From Ustilaginoidea virens (Eukaryota > Ascomycota > Sordariomycetes > Hypocreales > Clavicipitaceae), in assembly GCF_000687475.1 (NCBI RefSeq), contig NC_057317.1, positions 558,001 to 622,000 of the forward strand: 64,000 bases of DNA, given 5' to 3'. Each line of letters begins with the position of its first letter. Positions within the stretch are counted from its first letter, which is position 1. Position numbers and translations under genes: made by a program. Positions 46,033 through 57,424 of the stretch are shown here, in pieces. The notes below the pieces were generated by a model. It was given only the letters and a program-made list of their open reading frames with translations, had not been told where the DNA came from and ran no database searches.

Positions 46033-47161
46033 TTTGAAAGCTATGAGAGGGGTGGGGTGGAGGGGTAGCTAAGGAAAGAGCTTATGTTGGCTGCAGTTGC
46101 GACCTTGGAAATGGAGATGAGGAGAAGAGGAGTGATCGTGGTTTGACGTCAGCAAATTCGTGCGCAGGGAGCAGTTAGCTGCCTTGGATGAAATGGACCA
46201 AGATGGAAGAATGATCAAGTCAATGAGGGACTCGATTAAGATTCACAGCTACTGAATGAAGAGCTCAAGTGTACGGAGAAGCTGAGGGGACGGACAGTGC
46301 CCCAGGTTTTAGTGTTGGCGCGAGTTGGGCCGATATTGGCCCACCGCCTGTACTCGGTATGTACGCAGAGTTTAGACCAGCACGTCTGAGACCAACATGG
46401 CTCTAGGAGGTATCTGCTACCTAGTCTGGTACCAGGTACCACGACCTGCGTCATCGGGACTTGTGGACGGAGCCAGCTAGATGTTGTCTGCTGCGTTGGC
46501 TTCCAAGAGCCTCGGCGTTGTTGCTGGTTGGTCTTGCTGCAGATCTTGATGCTTTCACTGAGTGTTTTGTCTTGAAATTTAGGGTAATCAAATACACGCG
46601 AAACAGGCCATACCTCAAGGTGCAAAGACGGAAACGGGAATGCACATATTTGGGACCAAGTTGAGTTGTTGGTGAGACACGACTAATACGGTCGAGTGCT
46701 CGTTTCTCAACAGATTATCCGTCCAGCTTCAAGTGCACCAGACTCGTTCCAGCTACACAAAGCTTAGGTACCTACGTTGACCCCTCATTTTTCGACCCCT
46801 GTGTTGCTCAGTTCCTCGAGTTGCTGGTGGGGCAGAGCACCGGGCTACCAGGTACTGGGAACCTTCAAGCCGAAGGAGGTACCTACCACTTCACTAGTGC
46901 CTACTGCACCTGAAGGCTGGTGGAGCAAAGGCACTGGAAGCTGCGGCGCGGAACTCGGAACAACATATTCGCACAAATCCACCCCCAATGCCCCCATCAC
47001 CCGTGTCACTCCCCTAGCTCTCCTGTATGGGCAAAACTAACGGGTTACGTAGCCTGACACATGCGAGGTGTGTGCGTGTGTGATATCAACCTCGTTGGAC
47101 TTTCGATCCGCAAAACTGGCGAGTGCAGGTCCATGAGCACACGTGCCCCTCGTTCGACGAA
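46033..47161. other. Divergent upstream region of hexokinase and ost1
   Basis: This 1.13-kb region holds both promoters. A perfect TGACGTCA lies at 46144-46151, near the hexokinase start. Single GGTACCTAC-type elements occur at about 46766-46776 and 46877-46886. No gene is supported. Confidence 0.55.
46144..46151. promoter_or_regulatory. CRE palindrome TGACGTCA upstream of hexokinase
   Basis: A perfect 8-bp CRE, the site of ATF/CREB-type bZIP factors, lies 112 bp upstream of the hexokinase start codon on its promoter side. Function is inferred only from the motif and position. Confidence 0.45.
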
Positions 47162-48813
47162 ATGAAGCCCCTATCAATTGCTTCGGCTCTTCTAGCGGCT
47201 GTCTCGGGCGCGATTGCTGTGGCTACGTCCAAGGATTCTCATCCATCACTGTTCAGCCCTCCTCAAGTTTTCAAGAATGCCAATTTGGTCCACATTCTTT
47301 CCCTGGAGAAGAGCTACGTCAAGGAACAAATAAACGTCCTCGTGGAAAATGTCTCCAACGAACCCCAGGACGAATATTACTTCCCGTTCACCAATGGGCA
47401 GATAGCTCATGCCGGTGGATTCGAGGCGAGGGATCGCAAGGATTCCAGCGGTCGGCCTTTTGATTCGGAACCGGTCGAGTACGACCCAACGAGGTTTGTC
47501 TTTTACTTTTCTCTCTTTCTCTCTTTCTTTCTTTCTTTCTTTTTCTTTGTTGTTGTCGCAAAGTTCTGCCATTTCATACCCCGAGACTGATACTCATTAC
47601 TTGATGCCGCAGTGATGTCCAATACTATCGGATTCGTCTCCCTGTGCCTCTCAAAGCTGGCGGCCAACAAACTCTTGGCATCTCATTCTATTACTTGAAA
47701 GCATACCACCCTGTCCCTGCCGCCATCAAACAAGACGAGAAGCAATTTCTCGCGTACGACTTTTCCATCTATGCCCCATCAGCATATCCCACCACGAAGC
47801 AGAAGACCGAAGTCAAGACTGCCTCATCATCGATTCCCGACTACTCCAAGATTACCGAAGGCAACGAGGAAATGCCTCAGAAGCAGGGCGCCAAGCTCAC
47901 ATACGGTCCCTTTGGAGAAAAGCCCGCTGGAGCAGTATCGCCGGCCCGGATTCGATTCGAGTTTACCAAGCCTGTTGCCCACGTGTCAACCCTGGAACGC
48001 GACATCGAGGTCAGCCATTGGGGCGGCAACATTGCGTTCGAAGAGCGATATGCTTTGCACCATCTCGGCGCCAATCTGTCGACCCCTTTCAACCGTGTCA
48101 AGTTCGCCCAGTCTGCCTTTTACAGTCCGGTCTCGGTTGCGTTGAAGGAGCTTCGCGTGCCCCTCCAGGCTGGTAGCGTCAACCCTTACTTCACCGATGT
48201 CATTGGGAATGTCTCCACCTCCAAGTTTAGAAGCAACAAGCGCGAGGCCCTCCTTGAGTTGAAGCCTCGGTATCCCATTTTCGGTGGGTGGAAGTACCCT
48301 TTCACCATTGGCTGGAACTCGGATGCGGCCAACCTCCTCCGCAAAACCCCCACTGGAGGTCATGTTCTCAGAGTGCCTTTCCTCGAAGGCCCCAGACAGC
48401 AGGAAGGTGTCGAGTACGAAAAGGTTATCATTCGAGTTCTTCTGCCAGAGGGCGCTCGGTAAGAATCATACCTGTCGTGTTCTTTTGCGCAGCCCCAAAC
48501 CAGCGACAATCGTTTTCTCTAACGGGTTGGCGACAGTGATGTGAAAGTGTACACGGGAGTACCGGAATCGTCCATTACCGAGACCGAAATAAGCGTGCAC
48601 AAAACATACTTGGACACATTAGGCCGCACGTCCGTCACTATCAAGGCGCAGAACTTGGTTGACGAATTCCGGGACCGAGACGTGATCATTTCATACGAGA
48701 CATCACTGATGGATACGCTGCGGAAACCCATAGTAGTGTTTGGCAGTGTGATGGCCGTGTTTGTGGCAGCCTGGGCAGCTGGCCAGGTGCAAGTTGGATT
48801 CTCCAAGAATTAA
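47162..48813 (+). CDS. ost1: Oligosaccharyltransferase subunit Ost1 (ribophorin I)
   Basis: Three exons, 47162-47493, 47613-48458 and 48537-48813, join in frame to 484 residues. A signal peptide (MKPLSIASALLAAVSGAIAV) starts the protein. The lumenal region shows the ribophorin I blocks VFKNANLVHILSLEKSYVKE, DVQYYRIRLPVPLKAG, RDIEVSHWGGNIAFEERYAL and PRYPIFGGWKYPFTIGWN. One membrane helix near the C-terminus (PIVVFGSVMAVFVAAWAAG) leaves a short cytosolic tail. Ost1 is part of the ER complex that transfers the lipid-linked glycan to Asn in nascent chains. Both introns are phase 2 and each acceptor begins TGATGT, so the joined codons read S/R then DV. Confidence 0.95.
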
Positions 48814-49726
48814 CGGTTCGACCACGATCATGGTTGCTGGTTGCGCAGCTGGTTGCGCTGCTATGGGGATAGTCGACGGCCGGAAGACCGGGCATATGAG
48901 GCAGCATGCCAAGGACCACTATAAAATGTTTTGTACCATATATGGGCGTTCTTCTTACGAGCCTACAGGGTGGAAAATTATCTGTCAAGGGAAATACATG
49001 CTTGTGCTAAAAGAAGGAGACGCGGCTGTTCTCTTTTACGATTAGGGACCAGACAAGAAAAGTGGACGAGGAGAGAGAAGGGGCTTGCTAGGGCAGGGGC
49101 AGCCCAACAGGTGGGTTGTAGGAGGGCATTCTGTCCAATATCACGAACGATTCATGCCATGGTAGACTTGCAGACTTGCAGACTTGCAGCCTCACCGGGC
49201 CCAAAACAGGGCAAACAGGGCGAACAGGGCTGACGGTCGTACACGGTAATGTGGAGGCTAGGTGTGTAGTGGAGTAGATGTGCAGATGACGGCACGATAG
49301 CAAGGCGCTGATCCGACCAGCCAAGGTCAGCAGGGTCAAGCCAACCTCAACTACCCTACTTAGTACCAGACTGACTCCTCTGTATGTACTTGGGGCTGTA
49401 CGCACCAGACTAGGAAAGGCGATGCACCCGTCTGGTAGGCATCGCAAACGAGGCTGTCGCCATAGCCCCCAGGCCTCCCCGAGCGGAGGGAGCCGACAAA
49501 GGCAGCGCATGTGATGGAATTTGGAGAGCCAGCGGGCTTGATCTTCGATGACTTCCGTCACTAGCAGCTTTACTATAAATGCACGTCGCCTTCTTTCTTG
49601 GCCATCCCATCCGTCCCCCGCGACGTCGTTTTGCCACCGGTTGCATAGCATTTCTTTCTTTATTCCTTTCTTTTTATTTGCCATTATCCCCCCCCTTCTC
49701 AGCGCTGTCCCTCCGTCGCAGCCAAC
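48814..49726. other. Intergenic region ost1 to His-rich gene
   Basis: This 913-bp stretch contains a short GACTTGCA triple repeat at 49165-49188, the GGGCAAACAGG repeats at about 49206-49232, and the promoter of the next gene. No other gene is supported. Confidence 0.55.
49574..49579 (+). promoter_or_regulatory. TATA-like box
   Basis: TATAAA lies 148 bp upstream of the start of the His-rich gene and is followed by a pyrimidine-rich leader, the usual order of elements in a strongly transcribed fungal gene. Confidence 0.4.
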
Positions 49727-49999
49727 ATGTGTTTCTCGAGCGAGCCAAAAACGGATTATTACTACAAGGAGGAAATCATCCCTGCCAGGCCTCATCGTCA
49801 TCACGGCCATCATCATCACCACCACCACCACCACCATCGCTCACCCAGGGCGAGCTACACGAGCGTTTTGCGCCAGACCTATAAAGAGGGCAGTCCGCGC
49901 GTAAGCGGGTCGCACGGGCAGCACCGGCCTGCTTCCGGGGGCGCCGTCGCGTACGAGAGGGGGCCTGTGGTCTACGAGAGGACGACGCAGCGGTACTAG
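49727..49999 (+). CDS. Small histidine-rich protein of unknown function
   Basis: A single exon encodes 90 residues. It begins MCFSSEPKTDYYYKEEIIPA and then carries a His-rich run from about residue 23 to 37, including ten consecutive His. The rest is Arg/Ser/Tyr-rich and probably disordered, ending TTQRY. The MCF plus acidic-Tyr start resembles small conserved hypothetical proteins I have seen in Hypocreales, but I assign no function. In favour of a real gene are a TATAAA box and pyrimidine-rich leader upstream, an ATG in CAACATG context, and codon use including both His codons. Against it are its small size and low complexity. A G-run follows the stop codon directly. Confidence 0.6.
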   Translation: MCFSSEPKTDYYYKEEIIPARPHRHHGHHHHHHHHHHRSPRASYTSVLRQTYKEGSPRVSGSHGQHRPASGGAVAYERGPVVYERTTQRY

Positions 50000-51484
50000 A
50001 CGGGGGGGGGGGGGGGTTATTGGGGTAACGGATGGAATGGCCTTGGCCGGCGGAACAAAGCTTGCGCCGATGTTCCCAGCGATAGCCGTGGGTATTCTGG
50101 GCTTTTGCCCGGACAAAACCCAGCTGTGCTGAACTAAGAACCAAGAACTATGGGAATAAAGTCGAGCGAGCAAGGACAGAGAATGACGTCACTTTAAGGC
50201 GCGTCCGAGAGGGGCGCAATCTGAGATGCTGTGGTGTGTAAATAGTTTGGTTTGTTTTGGCATTCAGGTTTAAGCCTTGGCCAACATTCCCTTCCATAAC
50301 GCTCCCTTGCCGCTGTTGATGCCTTCCGTGCTCCTTCATGGCGTCCCCAGGAAGCTGTCACTCAGTTTTGGCGGGGAAGAGAACCGCCAACTGTCGCTGA
50401 ATTAGAGACTCTGCTGGCCCAACGGGGAATGACCAGTTTAGTCCCCGGTACTCCCAGCCGGATACCACATTCCATATCGGAGCAGACACGCGGCGCTGGC
50501 CGTCGAAAGATCCAGGGCGCGAAGCTTACGCGCTATGCCGCAATAGCTCGCGGGTTTGCAATCAAAGATGATGTTTTGTCCTGACGTGGTTTTATCCATC
50601 GCTTGTGGAGGGGGGCTCTTCAGCAAGTTACAAAGTTCCTCTTTATCCCTGGCACCAGGTGCGGCTGACCAATTACCACACTTGAGGAGGCGTAGGCTAA
50701 CTGCCTTGGGTTAGTTACCCGAGTTAGTTACTACCTGTTACGGCGCAGCAAAACGCGCCAAATCACTGACGTCACGTCATTTCCGGGTGAGTATACTCCG
50801 TACCGAGTAAACACTCGAAAATGGCGGCACGAGTACATACACACTTAGCAAGAGGCTAGGTAGCGCTAAGCGCTAAGCTACCACCGACGGTGACAGTCTC
50901 ATCGTTGTTTGCCACCTGCCAAACCAGGCGCTCTGGTCCAGCCTCAAACGCATTCCTTCACCTACCTCAAGTGCCTCCTCTGCTTTTCACGAGAAGTTAC
51001 CTCGGGTTGGTATCCGACATCGTTATCGCTGAGTCTGTCTGTGCCTGTGTGTCTTGCTTCCAACTCTAGCCGTTACAAGTCGTAACAGTGTTATCACGAC
51101 CGGCGCAAAAGAGAATCTGTAAGTGCAATAACCGCCTTCTCCGCGCATACTCGGTGACGTAATGCGTATTGGAGGTCGACTGCGTTCTCTTTGCTTCACA
51201 GCCTTCTGCTCTCGGTCGGCATCAGACGGCTGCATGTCGGACTGGGATCTTGCAAACCTCCAGACAAGTCATGGGGTCTCGAGCTAATACTCTTGGAAGG
51301 AACAGTGGGCATCTCGGTACTTGCAATAACTCCCATCGTTTGAGAGACAGAAGCCGCCACTATGTAAGCTCGACTCACTCTTCCTCCTCTCATATGCTCG
51401 CCCCATCTTATCGACAAGTTTTTCGGGCTTTGAATTATCAATTTGTTGAAGCCGTTGGATTCCCTCGAAAGTGATTTCGCCGCC
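50000..51484. other. Intergenic region and probable pil1 leader
   Basis: The stretch starts with a G-run (50001-50015), then carries CRE sites at 50184-50191 and 50768-50775 and TACTCCGTAC at 50795-50804. From about 51000 it looks like a leader. A candidate 5' UTR intron runs from GTAAGT at 51119 to CACAG at 51201; this is weakly supported. No other gene is seen. Confidence 0.5.
50768..50780. promoter_or_regulatory. CRE palindrome with overlapping half-site
   Basis: TGACGTCA at 50768-50775 is followed directly by CGTCA, giving TGACGTCACGTCA. It lies about 700 bp upstream of the pil1 start. A second perfect TGACGTCA is at 50184-50191. Binding by an ATF/CREB-type factor is an inference from the motif. 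Confidence 0.4.
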
Positions 51485-52538
51485 ATGTCAAGATCTAGCT
51501 TCGATAGCTCCCTTGCGCATTTCATCCCTGCGTACCTGCGCTACAGCCAAAATGAATCAGTAACTAATAGCCCTTCGTCGACCAGGAATCGCGCGCTTTC
51601 GATCCGTTCAGGCGGCAAGTCGAGCAAGGGCGGCTCTGGTACTCAGTTGCCCAGCTTCTCCTTCAACTCGCTTCGTGGCCAGGCTCAGCCTGAACTTTCG
51701 CGCAAGCTATTCAAGTTGATCAAGTCTGAAAACAACTTGATTAACGCTCACGAGGCCGCCGGTCGCGAGCGCATCAACATTGCAACCCAGCTCTCTGAAT
51801 GGGGCGAGCAGACTGGCGATGACGCCATCAGCGACATTTCGGACAAGGTCGGCGTCATCTTGAGCGAGATTGGCGAGCAGGAGGACACCTACGCCCACTC
51901 TTTGGACGAGTCTCGGGGCCGTCTCAAGTCCATCCGCAACACGGAAAAGAGCGTCCAGCCGAGTCGTCATGGCAAGGCCAAGATTGCCGACGAGATTGCG
52001 AAGCTCAAGATGAAAGAACCGGAAAGTGCTCGTCTCGTAATCTTGGAGCAAGAGCTGGTTCGAGCCGAAGCCGAAAATCTGGTTGCCGAAGCACAATTGA
52101 CCAACATTGTGAGTATCTCGTTTCGTTCGTCGACAGCAATCCATACCCGTCGTTCGCATCCGCCGTCGCAGAATGACTGATGGCCATAAACAGACTCGCC
52201 AGAAGCTCAAGGAGGCCTACGACTCTGAATTTCTCTCCACCATCGAGCGCGCAGAGAAGCAAATCATTCTGGCGAAACACGGCCGCCGCCTTTTGTCCTT
52301 GCTCGACGACACGCCAGTTGTGCCTGGGGATGCTCGTCGTAACTACGCCGAAGGTACCCAAGCTCGCCAAATCCTGAACGATTGCGAAGACGATCTTCGA
52401 GATTGGAGACCCGACAACGACGAATACGACGTGTCTGCCGAAGATGCTACCAGAGTTCACGACAAGCAGCCGGCTCTGGATGCAGAGAGTAATACTCAGG
52501 CAAAGCAAAGCCAGCCTGCAGCCACGACGACAGCTTGA
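51485..52538 (+). CDS. pil1: Eisosome core protein Pil1/Lsp1 family
   Basis: Two exons, 51485-52108 and 52194-52538, join in phase 0 across GTGAGT...CAG to 322 residues. The BAR-domain helices are clear: QPELSRKLFKLIKSENNLIN, ERINIATQLSEWGEQTGDDA, VGVILSEIGEQEDTYAHSLD, then LEQELVRAEAENLVAEAQLT and YDSEFLSTIERAEKQIILAK. The N-terminus carries a basic, Ser-rich tail. Pil1/Lsp1 assemble into the curved protein coat beneath furrow-like plasma membrane domains (eisosomes) and respond to sphingolipid signals. The unusual extra N-terminal segment SSLAHFIPAYLRYSQNE precedes the usual NRALSIRSG-type block. Whether this is the Pil1 or the Lsp1 paralogue cannot be decided here. Confidence 0.93.
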
Positions 52539-53356
52539 GAGAATAGAGGTGTTGAGGAAGCTCCTATCGCTTGGCATGGTGCTTTTCATGAGTATTCCGA
52601 CCAATTGTGCTTCGCCGCTACTGTGTTGAGTTATGTTGCTGCTGTTGTTGTATCTGTTCTTCTCTCCTTTGCTGACCGAGGATGGATCCAATTCTATTGA
52701 CGACACAAATGGCAGGTTCGCCATACTTTCAGTTGTGCAATTGATAGCTCAATTGAGAATTTCTTTAAGAAAAGATGATACATGAGGGCTCTTTGCGTTT
52801 TGATTGTAGAGCAAGATGGATTTATAGCAGTAACTTGCCTCAGTAAATACCAGGTACCTAAGGTCAACTGGCAGAGAAAGCGGAAACGTACCTCTGGAGA
52901 AGCAACAAACTCATCCATTATAAGCTCTTGAGGATAGGCCCTCAAGGGGCAGAATCCTGGCTGGATCTTCTGGCCCCAGCTCAATCGGAGCATTGACGCT
53001 GAGAGTCTATACAAACAACACACGACCAAGGCAGACTTTTGGAAATGAGAACCATCTTGCGCTCGATCTAAGCCTTTCAAATATCGAGGTGCCTCCACAG
53101 GCACAGGCAGTCGTAGCTCCGAACGTCGGCTGATAAAGGACCACATCGTCCAACCACCCTTATCGATACCATATCACTGAGAGAAAATGAAATGGTTCGC
53201 GCCCTGCGCCCACAGCAACCTGATGACGAACCAAAGTCGCAGTATGGACCAAGTACCTACCTACCTCGGGTAAAAAACATCAATTGTTTCCGTCCCCTTG
53301 CCGAATCATACGTACCCTCCTTCCCTCTCCTCCAGCGCATGACATAGGTCCCGTCG
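52539..53356. other. Intergenic region pil1-ipp1
   Basis: An approximately 800-bp region with the pil1 3' end and the ipp1 promoter. Short GGTACCTAAGG (near 52853) and GTACCTACCTACC (near 53252) elements occur. No gene is supported. Confidence 0.55.
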
Positions 53357-53752
53357 ATGCTCTTTAGGCACGCATCCCACACGCTGCACCTGCAAAGCCG
53401 GTCGCGGGTTTTCAGTCGGGCCAGTCAGGGTGCCGTTGCCTGGCAGACGGAATTCGCTGGACTCAGCTCGAGCTCAAAGTCGAGAGCTGCGCTGCCGGCG
53501 CCTTCCACACGGCAGGTGCCAGCTGCACAGACAGGGACGGCTCTCACCAGCCCAACGGGCACCTCCAACACCAAACCACCAAGCTTAGCTGCTTCCACGT
53601 CCTTCACTGCTCGCTTCCATATGGGTCCGCATGCCCCGCCCCCTCCATCTCCCTCCCTCCCCATCAACTCCTCCAAAATCTCGTCACACCGCACCGCGCA
53701 AATTGCTCGCCATCTATCATTAGCTTCTTGTGCAATTCAACCATCCAGGAAA

Positions 53753-55081
53753 ATGGCTTCCGAGTATAGTCTTCGCAAAACCGGTGCTGCCAACACCTTT
53801 GAGCATCGAGTCTACATCGAGAAAGATGGTGTCCCCGTCTCTCCCTTCCATGACATTCCCCTCTATGCCAATCGAGACCAAACTGTCCTCAACATGGTAG
53901 TTGAGATTCCTCGATGGACCAATGCTAAGCTCGAAGTATGTCTGAATCTCAGTGCACCTGGATATTTCATTAATGCAGTCTTGTTCAACAAAAGCCGCCA
54001 CATCTTTTTTTTTTTTTTTTGTTTTGCACCTGTGTCTTTTTCTTTTGTGTGTGGCATCTAGCACTTTGCCTTTTTGCCGGTTTGCTTTTTTTCTTTTTTA
54101 TATCATCTTTTTTTATGGCTACACCTCGTCCCTCCGCCACTTTGATTTCTCGCCGATTGCGACAGCAATTTTACTAACCTGCTTATGCCTTTATCAGATT
54201 TCCAAGGAGGAGCTACTCAACCCTATCAAGCAGGACACCAAGAAGGGCAAGCTTCGATATGTCCGCAACTGTTTTCCCCACAAGGGCTATCTGTGGAACT
54301 ACGGTGCCTTCCCCCAGGTAAGATGAGGTACAAGCTCGCGAGACCTTGACGTCGGAAGCTGACTCAATGACTACCTCTATTTAGACTTGGGAGGATCCCA
54401 ATGTTGTGCACCCCGAGACCAAGGCCAAGGGTGACAATGACCCTCTTGACGTGTGTGAAATCGGCGAGCTTGTCGGTTACACTGGACAGGTCAAACAGGT
54501 CAAAGTACTGGGCGTCATGGCTCTCCTTGATGAGGAGGAAACCGACTGGAAAGTCATCGTTGTTGACGTCAATGACCCTCTTGCGCCAAAATTGAACGAC
54601 ATTGAGGATGTCGAGCGCCATCTTCCGGGTCTTCTTCGAGCCACCAATGAGTGGTTCCGTATTTACAAGATTCCCGATGGCAAGCCCGAGAACCAGTTTG
54701 CGTTTACCGGGGAATGCAAAAACAGAGAGTACGTCCTACGAAACACGGTGCAAAAGAGCAAGCCATCTCGAGTGTTTGGCCAGGCTAACGGGATTGCCCA
54801 GGTACGCCATGGACGTGGTCCGTGAGTGCGCGGAAGCTTGGGAGCGTCTCATTACTAAAAAGGTCGATCCGAGGGGAGTCTCCATGTGAGTAATTTCACC
54901 CTATTCGTGGCAGACTCAGTTCCTGACCGTGTACATCAGTGCCAACACGACTGTTGCTCATTCGGCCGACCGCCTGAACCCCGAGCAGCTACCGCCTCTG
55001 CCTCCTCACCAGGAGCTTCCCGCAGAGAAGATCGACAGTTCTATTGACAAGTGGTTCTTCATCAGCGGTGCTTCGGCCTAG
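53753..55081 (+). CDS. ipp1: Inorganic pyrophosphatase
   Basis: Five exons (53753-53935, 54198-54317, 54385-54728, 54802-54885, 54940-55081) join in frame to 290 residues, the usual length of fungal cytosolic family I pyrophosphatase. The signature DNDPLD sits in [19 protein letters not shown], and other conserved blocks are [29 protein letters not shown] and [17 protein letters not shown]. The enzyme splits pyrophosphate with Mg2+ and drives biosynthetic reactions. The start [11 protein letters not shown] at 53753 is the family start. A second ATG at 53357 is in frame and open for 132 codons upstream, giving an Arg/Ser-rich leader ([20 protein letters not shown]) like a mitochondrial presequence, so a second, organellar form is possible. 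Intron 1 is the longest (262 nt) and T-rich. Confidence 0.94.
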
Positions 55082-55313
55082 GAATGCAAAATCACACATG
55101 CACGCGAAAATATAATTGAACGAGTGTAATAAGCGTTAGAAGATAAAGTAGCGGGTCAGGATAGTGTATGCCCTGCAAATTATACAAAAAGTGATTCCCT
55201 CGCATTAAAAAATCTATTGTACAAACAAGGTCGCTCTAGAGGTCCACGTACACCTTGTCCCGGAAATATGGAAACGCCGCCGATTGCCATGTATGTACGT
55301 CGTAAAACTTGCT

Positions 55314-55665
55314 TCAATCTTTCAGGTCGGCCGCTTTTTGAAGCTGACGAGAGTGTCGGTCAACTTCCTCGACGAGACCCTTGATGTTAGTCTTTGCGCA
55401 GTCGAACTTCAGTTCCTTGCCATCCTCTATTTTGCCGTCAGTGGTTGCTAATAGTCGCGGCACAGGACAACGGGCGTTGCGTACTAAACTTGACATTCAA
55501 AGAGCTCGACTCTGGCGAGGACCGAGATAATAGACTTGTGGTAATGGCAGTGCCATGGGCACGAGCGTCAGGAGGCAGCAGCGTGAGAAACAGCCGAGCA
55601 GGCTTTGCGCAAGGCGAGAAAGGGTTGAATTTGACCGTGACTTCGGTCATGAATTTTGTAATCAT
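55314..55665 (-). CDS. mrpl44: Mitochondrial large ribosomal subunit protein mL53 (Mrpl44)
   Basis: Two exons, 55665-55485 and 55426-55314, join in frame across GTACGC...ATAG to 97 residues, close to the 98 of yeast Mrpl44. The product starts MITKFMTEVTVKFNPFSPCA and joins NVKF to KDGKELKFDCAKTNIKGLVE, ending KAADLKD. The pattern of a beta strand with KFNPF, the S-SLNVKFKDGKEL core and a C-terminal helix matches the mL53 group. It is a small mitoribosome component read here from pattern memory rather than alignment. The longer open frame upstream of the ATG is not needed. The gene is convergent with ipp1, with a 232-bp gap. Confidence 0.87.
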
Positions 55666-57424
55666 CCTTGCCCTTGGCAACGGTGCAATGCGTGTTGGGG
55701 ATGCAGTCAATGCCGAGTGTTCGATTCCAAGACGGCTGTTTAGGTCGCGGCTGGCCTTGCAATGAAACATAACCAAACGAACGGCCAATCAAACCTGCCG
55801 TCACGTGTTTTCACAGCGCCCATCATATCTCTATGGCGGGGCGGTACGGTACGTACGAGGGCTGGATGTGCACATTGCAGAACAAAAGTGGTGCGACCCA
55901 GGGGAAAAAAAAAAAGTTTCTCTTTCTTCTTTCCTTCTCTTCTCTCAAGCATCGCCCTCTGAGAAATGCCACGCTTCCATGCTATCAAACAGAGATTTTT
56001 TTCTTTCCATTCTTGTTCATTGGAACGACAATCTCGGATTTTCTTGGGCTCGCTGGAGTAAAAGAAGAAACCCGCTGTTGCATGTGAGAAATTCGGAGAA
56101 GCCTCTACATCGGCCAGGGCTTTCGGCCCTGGTCACCGCTGTCGTTTTGTCCTTTTTTTGGCGAAGCAGGACGGGTCTGCCCGAGAGGGCCCGGCGTCAA
56201 TCGACGCCCGCAGTTGGCATCAGAAATGTCAGGGCGGCCTGGAAGGGGCCATTGTCATGATGGGCCTCTTCTGGGGGTCTAACCCTCTGGGAAGCCACTG
56301 CGAAGATTGTGTGATGACACTTGAGTGCGATGCGTGGCGTGGCCCCCCCCCCAGGGGGGGAACCATAATTCGATTCCGATTATTCTTCTCGGAGGGCGAT
56401 GCTTCACCTTTTTTTCACTTTTCAGGTATGTCTTGATCTGGATGGAAAAGGGGGAGGAAGGGCAGGCGTGAGATGGGTGCTAACTGTGTTGCCTCTGGTC
56501 GTGACGGGGTGACCTCTGCGCATGGTGGTAGGAGAGGAGTGCTGGATGGATGTGCTGGATGAACGTGGAGTTTGTTGACGGTGTTAGGGAGGGGGCGCAA
56601 GGAGGGAGCGCAAGGAGGTAGGTAGGTTCAATGTTAGGTAGGAAGCGCGGAATGAAAAGGAGGACTGATGGTTGTCACGGTGTTTTCATGGTGTCGTGAC
56701 GTGCTCTGATTCATTTCGTCAGACGCATGAGAACTGGTGGTGAGCTTGTGTGCATCGCTTCAGGTGCCCCTGATGCTTGTGCATCTCGCATGACAGGCCC
56801 AGGACACTTGAAGCTGGGACCTGCGTCTGAAAAATATGGAAAATCCCAGCTGCAGCCAAGGGACGGACTCTTTGTGCCAGCACTTGTCTCGGGCGCAAAC
56901 TATGCGCATATCCCCCATTATTGCGCGAGGCGAAAGGGTTTATTTATCCCGGTGAAATGACTGGTGCGTCGGCTAGTCACCACCTGGCTGGAAAACGGAA
57001 AACGTCGGCGTGAATACAATAAATATGCCCAAAAGTGCCTTTTAAACGAACGAAACCGGAGTGCAGTTGCTCAGGCACTGAAATAGCCTGCGTTTGGGGA
57101 ACGCAGCTTTTCGAGTCATGATGCGACCTGCAAATCAGTAGGATTCTAAAATGAAAAGGCCGACATGACATGGAAAGGTAGAATGGCAACGTCGAATGGA
57201 AAGTCGCCCTGGCTGGGCCGGGCCAATCAGCGCACGCCCCGCCATGTGCACACGTCCCTCCTTCCAAGCTGACAAGTGTTTTGGACATGGAAGAGAGAAA
57301 GCCCGACGACACCAACGGCTTGCGCAACCAAGACGTTGCGCCGCCTCTACTGTTTGTCCCGTCTTTCTACACACACGTTTTACTTAAAACCGTGTGTTTT
57401 TGACCACCGCATCTGCCATTCAAC
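55666..57424. other. Divergent upstream region of mrpl44 and sec20
   Basis: This 1.76-kb region holds the promoters of two divergent genes. It contains a C-run/G-run inverted pair at 56345-56360 (CCCCCCCCC AGG GGGGG), which could fold as a hairpin, and purine-rich GGAGGAAGGG stretches around 56448-56640. No coding region is supported. Confidence 0.55.
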
